This document shows, piece after piece, positions 31,933 through 35,367 of a stretch of 35,367 bases of DNA. The DNA is from Chloroflexota bacterium. GTDB taxonomy: Bacteria; Chloroflexota; Dormibacteria; Dormibacterales; Dormibacteraceae. Made by a program: the position numbers and the translations under genes. How positions within the stretch are numbered: the stretch's first letter is position 1; each line of letters starts with the position of its first letter. The stretch lies in the NCBI GenBank assembly GCA_005880795.1, contig VBGP01000127.1, positions 1 to 35,367 of the forward strand. Reading direction: 5' to 3'. Under the pieces are notes generated by a model. That model searched no databases and was not told the origin of the DNA. It worked only from the letters and a program-made list of their open reading frames with translations.

Positions 31933-32180
31933 TTGTATGGCGATGCGACTCGTGGTTGCCACCACAGAGGCAACGGACCCGACGCGAGAAAGCGGACCAT
32001 TTTCGACATCCGCCAACGTCTCGGAGTTCTCATCATCGAGGATCCGCGGCGAAGCCCGTGGGGTTGCAGAGGAGGTACGTGTAGGAGCGAATCCTGTCCA
32101 CGACTCACCACCACATGGAACCCGCCAAACCGATGGAACCTATCGGGTCCATATCTTTAGGAAGAGGAGGTAATTGCATT
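31933..32180 (+). ncRNA. Structured leader or small RNA ahead of the Lys/Ala peptide
   Basis: About 250 nt with no convincing gene. Two mutually exclusive hairpins near the 5' end (GTGGT-tgcc-ACCAC and GTTGCC-accacaga-GGCAAC), a CGTGG/CCACG helix near 32057-32102 enclosing AGGA-gcgaa-TCCT, and a 9-bp stem with one bulged A (32115-32124 with 32144-32152) just before the ribosome binding site suggest a folded RNA. AGAGGAGGTA occurs twice, at 32068-32077 and at the real ribosome binding site 32163-32172; the first copy is followed by GTG TAG. It matches no riboswitch, tmRNA, 4.5S RNA or 6S RNA that I can recognise. Confidence 0.45.
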
Positions 32181-32249
32181 ATGGCTAAGAAGAAGGCTGC
32201 CAAGAAGCCGGCCAAGAAAGCCGCCAAGAAGACCTCGAAGAAGAAGTAG
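32181..32249 (+). CDS. 22-residue Lys/Ala-rich basic peptide
   Basis: Encodes 22 residues beginning MAKKKAAKKPAKKAAKK and ending in three lysines; thirteen of 22 residues are Lys, with Ala, one Pro, Thr and Ser. The composition is that of histone-H1 or HU-tail AKKPAKK repeats, here free-standing rather than fused to a domain. AGGAGG lies 10 nt before the ATG, and TAG TAA stops are in tandem. A strong terminator follows at 32293. Likely a nucleic-acid- or ribosome-associated peptide; a very small ribosomal protein is an alternative. The role is inference from charge only. It is too short for usual gene finders. Confidence 0.75.
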   Translation: MAKKKAAKKPAKKAAKKTSKKK

Positions 32250-32292
32250 TAAGACACTTCTCTTCAATCGTCGTTTCGTAAGTCCGTCACGC

Positions 32293-32329
32293 GCCGGGGT
32301 TCTGTGGAGCCCCGGCCCTCTTTTTTTTT
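32293..32329 (+). terminator. Strong Rho-independent terminator
   Basis: GCCGGGG (32293-32299) pairs with CCCCGGC (32310-32316), followed after a few bases by nine T residues (32321-32329). It ends the leader/peptide transcript. Confidence 0.92.
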
Positions 32330-32340
32330 ACGCTACTGCT

Positions 32341-32376
32341 CCTCCCCATTTATGGGGAGGTGGCGGGCGAAGCCCG
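32341..32376. repeat. REP-like double palindrome
   Basis: CCTCCCCAT-tt-ATGGGGAGG (32341-32360, 9-bp perfect stem) is followed directly by CGGGC-gaa-GCCCG (32364-32376) and then ACGGAGGGG. This two-hairpin unit has the look of dispersed extragenic palindromes common in high-GC genomes. A partly similar CCCCATATGGGGAG lies at 622-635. The rest of 32377-32433 shows nothing notable. Confidence 0.55.
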
Positions 32377-32433
32377 ACGGAGGGGCTGACCTATACCCGA
32401 AAAGACGCCACATATAAGGAAGGCCAACCCACT

Positions 32434-32462
32434 TGACATACGAACATTCGTTCGCTATGGTC
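32434..32462 (+). promoter_or_regulatory. SOS promoter with LexA box
   Basis: A near-consensus promoter, TTGACA (32434-32439) with 17 nt to TATGGT (32457-32462). The spacer is filled by CGAACATTCGTTCG (32442-32455), a perfect CGAAC-N4-GTTCG inverted repeat matching the Gram-positive LexA (DinR) operator. Bound LexA would block both promoter elements, so the downstream imuA-imuB pair should be induced by DNA damage. Confidence 0.9.
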
Positions 32463-32517
32463 AGTGTCGCCTCCTCTCCAGCCCTGCATCGCTCTCATCG
32501 AGGCACCCCATTGAAAG

Positions 32518-33267
32518 ATGCAGGCAGAAAAGCTTGAACTTGCCATTGACTCGATTCGCGTCCGCTTCGGCAGCCAGGCACTGACCCGGGCGGCCGAGCT
32601 GCCGCCATCCCAGCCGTGGTCGAGCAGAACACCGGTCGACCGCCTCACCGGCATCGCAGGCCTGCCGCGAGGCCGTCTCGCGCTGTTCACCGGGAACGGA
32701 ACGTGCGGCAAGCTCACGCTCGCGCTGGCACTGCTTGCCAATGCGACCCATGAGTTCGCGCACGCGATCGTGATCGACGGCGGCGGATTCGACACCTTGA
32801 GCCTCCTTCCCTTTTCCCCGGAGCTTGGCGCGCTGACTGTGGTCAGTGCGCCGGCTCCCGAAATCGCTGGCGAGGCGGCGTCTGCTCTCGCGCGCGCCGG
32901 CGTCGGGTTTCTTCTTTTGATGTGTGAGCTCCCCGAGCACTGGCTCGGGCCGCTGGAGTCCGGAGCCAGTCGCTCTGGGACGGTGCTCGTTGCGGTCGTC
33001 GACGCGCCGAACCGCGCGCTCGCCCATGCGTCGAGCTTCAGTCTTGGGTTCTCACGTCGCGATTGGATCTGGGAACGCGGCCAGATGGTTGGTCTTCGAG
33101 CCTCGGCGCGGTGCGTGAAAAACCGCGTGGCACCGCCGCTGGGCGAGGCCGAGCTCGAGATTCGCTATCCGCTCGGCAATCGACAGCTCTCGGATTACCA
33201 CGCATCGGTCGCCGAGGTGCCGTCTCCGTTTGAAGAGTTGTCGCGATGCGAATCTGCTGTGGTCTGA
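32518..33267 (+). CDS. imuA: ImuA-like RecA-fold protein of the SOS mutasome
   Basis: A 249-aa RecA/SulA-like protein. It has an N-terminal helix (IDSIRVRFGSQALTRAAEL), a Walker-A-like loop GNGTCGKLTLALAL near residues 59-72, and a Walker-B-like strand AHAIVIDGGGF. It lacks an obvious helicase or DNA-binding C-terminus of full RecA. In other bacteria ImuA or ImuA' works with ImuB and DnaE2 in error-prone translesion synthesis. The LexA-boxed promoter and the overlapping ImuB-like gene support this role. ATG at 32518 follows a weak GAAAG site about 50 nt after the predicted transcription start. Similarity is recognised from context and fold, so the name is less sure than for ImuB. Confidence 0.78.
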   Translation: MQAEKLELAIDSIRVRFGSQALTRAAELPPSQPWSSRTPVDRLTGIAGLPRGRLALFTGNGTCGKLTLALALLANATHEFAHAIVIDGGGFDTLSLLPFSPELGALTVVSAPAPEIAGEAASALARAGVGFLLLMCELPEHWLGPLESGASRSGTVLVAVVDAPNRALAHASSFSLGFSRRDWIWERGQMVGLRASARCVKNRVAPPLGEAELEIRYPLGNRQLSDYHASVAEVPSPFEELSRCESAVV

Positions 33268-34352
33268 CCGGCCACCTGGAGCTGGCGCGCCGGCCAGACC
33301 TCTATGGCCAGCCCGTCATCGTCGGGCGCTGGGACGAGCATGTTGTCGCGGCGTCCGAAGAGACGTTGCCTTTCGGTGTGATCACAGGCATGGCGCTTCG
33401 CCAGGCGGAGCACCTTTGTCCACAGGCGATCTTCGTCCTGCCGGACGAGGAAGCGACCGCCCGGATTCGCGAGCTGATCTCATCGGCTCTCTACGATCTC
33501 GCGCCGGTGGTCGATGTACGCGACGAGGGAATTGCGTGGCTCGACATCAGTGGAGTGGCGACCGCCGGATTGTCAATCCGCAACGCACGTCACCGCTTGT
33601 TGAAGGCGATCGGCCGCGAACCCAGACTCGGACTGGCTCCGGGTCCTTTCTCGGCACGACTCGCGGCGGCTCGTGCGCGACCCGGCCGCTTGTTGCGCAT
33701 CGCAGACGCAGGCGAGTTCCTTGCCCCTCTTCCCTCTCGCGAGCTGCCTCTCGACGCCGAAAAGCTCGAGCGACTCGACCTTCTCGGCTTGCGCTCGCTT
33801 GGGGCGGTGGCTTCGATCGGCCCTCGAGAGATGGAGAGCCAGCTCGGTCACGAGGGCCGGCGCGCGGTTCTGCTCGCACGGGGTCTCGAACCGGATCAGC
33901 TCGTGGCGTGGCGCCCTCCTCTGTTCACGAGCGCACACCGGCAGTTCGGAGAGCCTGTGGAAGATCGAGAGGCGCTCCTTTTTGTCGGGCGGGCACTGTG
34001 CGGCGACCTGGCAGACGAGCTCGGGCTGCGTGGCGCGGGCGCCAAGCACGTCCGGGTGCGGCTTGAAGTCGAATCAGGCGCGCCCGAAACTCGCGAGTCG
34101 ATCGTCCGCCATCCCCTCAGCAGCGCCGCCGAGCTGTTCGGGCTCATCGGGTCATGGATCAAGGAATGGCAGCCGCGCGCGCCGATCACCGAGCTGTGGA
34201 TCGAGCTGCCGGTGCTAGAAGGTGCCGGCAGGCGTCAGCTGAGGTTGTGGGCGGGCGGTGACGGATCGAGCGAAGAGGTCACGGCGGCTCTGGAGCGATT
34301 ACAGGAACGCTTCGGCGAGGGTTTCGTTCAGAAGCAGCCGTTTGCCGGATAG
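33246..34352 (+). CDS. imuB: ImuB-like Y-family polymerase homologue, catalytically altered
   Basis: A 368-aa protein with Y-family (DinB-like) polymerase organisation: palm/fingers with ELARRPDLYGQPVIVGRWDE, VITGMALRQAEHLCPQAIFV, the SIDE-like VDVRDEGIAWLDISG, a helix-hairpin-helix-like LERLDLLGLRSLGAVASIG and a little-finger region to the C-terminus. The first catalytic Asp motif (DMDxF in active enzymes) is replaced by RICCGLTG, so it is probably a non-catalytic ImuB that recruits the clamp and DnaE2. No dnaE2 is in this window. The ATG at 33246 lies within imuA (22-bp overlap), indicating translational coupling. The 3' end overlaps the convergent lipoprotein gene by 25 bp. Confidence 0.86.
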   Translation: MRICCGLTGHLELARRPDLYGQPVIVGRWDEHVVAASEETLPFGVITGMALRQAEHLCPQAIFVLPDEEATARIRELISSALYDLAPVVDVRDEGIAWLDISGVATAGLSIRNARHRLLKAIGREPRLGLAPGPFSARLAAARARPGRLLRIADAGEFLAPLPSRELPLDAEKLERLDLLGLRSLGAVASIGPREMESQLGHEGRRAVLLARGLEPDQLVAWRPPLFTSAHRQFGEPVEDREALLFVGRALCGDLADELGLRGAGAKHVRVRLEVESGAPETRESIVRHPLSSAAELFGLIGSWIKEWQPRAPITELWIELPVLEGAGRRQLRLWAGGDGSSEEVTAALERLQERFGEGFVQKQPFAG

Positions 34353-35362
34353 CCGGGATGATTGGAAACTTTCAAAAGAACACCTGCACTGGTGTAGAGG
34401 TAGATCCCACCCTGGCCGCTCAACCACGTGCCGTGGGCATCGGTGATCCCACCACCAACCTCCTGAGCGAGCACGCCTTTGTAGATCTGCGTGGGGGCAT
34501 CAGGAGCCGCCACCAGGAGCAACCTCGCATTTGGATCGGCCGTCCAGGCACCCGTTTCTGCCATCAGCGGCAAACCCCTACCGTCGAGACCTACAACCCT
34601 GAGACCCTTTCCTGGCTCGTACAGCCACTCGGTTTGTCTACCCGATCGAAGGTCCACACGATCGATCTCGTTGGGCAACGTCCCGATCGAAGTCCCGGTG
34701 ACAACTGGGTTGGAGTCGGCGGGATTCACGGTTTGGGTCCAGATGATGCCATTCCCGGCGCTGAGCACCGGATAGAGATCCTTCGACACCTGTCGCATCG
34801 ATCCGTCAGCGGGATTGACGAGCCACAAGCCGGCCAGGAGATGCTCGAACCCGCTCACGAGGTATATGCCGTCGTTCGAATAGTCGAGGACGATTGGCTG
34901 TCCATTGAATTGGACCCCGCTCTCCTGGAAAACATGGTCCCGGCCGGTGGCGACGTCCACCACGTGGACCAGAAGGCCGCCCGCCTGTCCGACGCCTACA
35001 TCGGCGTAATGGGCCCCATCAGGGGAGACTGCCGTCCGCGGGACCGTCAACCAGCGCGAGAACGCTCGGTCGTAATACTTACCGTTGTCGCCACTCGGGT
35101 CGACGATCACGTCGCCGGAGGGGAACGAGATAAACGAGTCGACTGTCTTGGCGTCCTGCTTGTAGATCGGCAGCCGGCAGCTGAATCCGACCGTTGTCAA
35201 GCTCAGGTCAGGGATGGCGGTCGCCGGAGCCGTTTGGGTCGGAGACGTGGTCAGAGAGGACGGGGACTGAGTGGTGATCTGCCCCGCCGAGGGCGACGCC
35301 ACCTGGTGAGCGACCGGGGCGCCGCTCGACTGCGAGCAGGCCGCGACCAGGACGGCAAGCAA
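34328..35362 (-). CDS. Probable secreted lipoprotein, N-terminus at window edge
   Basis: At least 344 aa. The visible start LLAVLVAACSQSSGAP is the end of a signal peptide with a lipobox (VAAC), after which about 35 Ser/Thr/Pro/Gln-rich residues form a linker. The rest looks like a beta-propeller with repeated strands and turns: TAVSPDGAHYADVGVG, VLDYSNDGIYLVSGFE, GLWLVNPADGSMRQVSKD, ARLLLVAAPDAPTQIYKG and GTWLSGQGGIYLYTSAG. It is probably anchored outside the membrane and may bind ligands or cell-wall material. The true start codon, with the basic signal-peptide N-terminus, lies beyond the right edge, so this is partial. No enzyme motif is seen. Confidence 0.8.
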   Translation of the reverse strand: MLAVLVAACSQSSGAPVAHQVASPSAGQITTQSPSSLTTSPTQTAPATAIPDLSLTTVGFSCRLPIYKQDAKTVDSFISFPSGDVIVDPSGDNGKYYDRAFSRWLTVPRTAVSPDGAHYADVGVGQAGGLLVHVVDVATGRDHVFQESGVQFNGQPIVLDYSNDGIYLVSGFEHLLAGLWLVNPADGSMRQVSKDLYPVLSAGNGIIWTQTVNPADSNPVVTGTSIGTLPNEIDRVDLRSGRQTEWLYEPGKGLRVVGLDGRGLPLMAETGAWTADPNARLLLVAAPDAPTQIYKGVLAQEVGGGITDAHGTWLSGQGGIYLYTSAGVLLKVSNHPGYPANGCF

Positions 35363-35367
35363 CGCCA

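Noticed and set aside
31937-32173. 78-codon frame in the leader ahead of the Lys/Ala peptide
   Set aside because: Mixed third-position bases unlike neighbouring genes, Ser/Arg-rich low-complexity translation and an RNA-like set of hairpins; treated as leader.
31933-32180. tmRNA, 4.5S RNA, 6S RNA or a known riboswitch in the leader
   Set aside because: No tag reading frame with tRNA-like ends, no SRP core GGAAGGAAGCAGC-like motif, and no recognised riboswitch core motifs.
1-35367. CRISPR arrays, insertion sequences, integrases, toxin-antitoxin pairs or phage genes
   Set aside because: Looked for spaced repeats, transposase motifs and typical small gene pairs; none is visible.

Overview
The window is GC-rich chromosomal DNA from a bacterium. 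Class A RNase P RNA, a Gram-positive-type LexA box (CGAAC-N4-GTTCG), GH57 glycogen enzymes and frequent TTG/GTG starts suggest a Terrabacteria lineage of the Chloroflexota/Dormibacterota kind. That placement is inference from gene content; no taxonomic marker here settles it. I see no transposase, CRISPR array, phage gene or plasmid gene.

Layout. (1) 1-7993, minus strand: a tightly packed block read mobA > etfB > etfA > glycosyltransferase > carboxyltransferase > BKACE > biotinyl carrier > zinc-ribbon coiled-coil protein > RNase HI, running directly into RNase P RNA, then a small hypothetical gene and a gene cut by the window edge. It joins electron-transfer flavoprotein, acyl-CoA carboxylation and keto-acid cleavage with RNA/DNA housekeeping. 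(2) 7994-8244: a 236-bp segment bounded by 19-bp inverted repeats, between mobA and a divergent amidohydrolase. (3) 8245-13440: amidohydrolase, two unknown small proteins, a large acyl-CoA synthetase, a DsrE-family gene with an in-frame UGA where the family has cysteine, and a divergent CynX-like transporter. (4) 13437-18338, minus: Tat-exported flavin amine oxidase, secreted Asp-box (sialidase-fold) protein, AlkX/YcaQ-type DNA glycosylase and tRNA-Gly(CCC). (5) 18356-31792: alpha-glucan metabolism. It holds a nucleotidyltransferase/phosphohexomutase fusion, a divergent alpha-glucan phosphorylase and a seven-gene minus-strand operon (two alpha/beta hydrolases, a 95-aa protein, an inositol-phosphatase-family enzyme, a GT4, a GH57 and a 1229-aa GH57::binding-module::GT5 fusion). 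(6) 31793-32433: a promoter, a 250-nt structured leader, a 22-residue Lys/Ala peptide gene with a strong terminator, and a REP-like palindrome. (7) 32434-35367: a LexA-boxed imuA-imuB pair and a convergent lipoprotein gene cut by the window edge.

How the genes fit together. The sugar block would make, branch and degrade an alpha-1,4-glucan by the GH57-type glycogen route: GT5/GT4 elongation, GH57 transfer or hydrolysis, phosphorolysis by the GT35 enzyme, and sugar-phosphate activation by the pyrophosphorylase fusion. The first block would handle acyl-CoA/keto-acid carbon, with electrons leaving through ETF.

Most notable: a candidate selenoprotein (UGA at codon 81 in a U-x-x-C motif, with a hairpin of SECIS-like geometry just downstream); a Lys/Ala-rich peptide behind a long structured leader; a 236-bp element with terminal inverted repeats; a glycosyltransferase carrying a cysteinyl-tRNA-synthetase-like tail; and a recurring compact promoter layout with a -10 hexamer 7-9 nt before the start codon, implying leaderless mRNAs.
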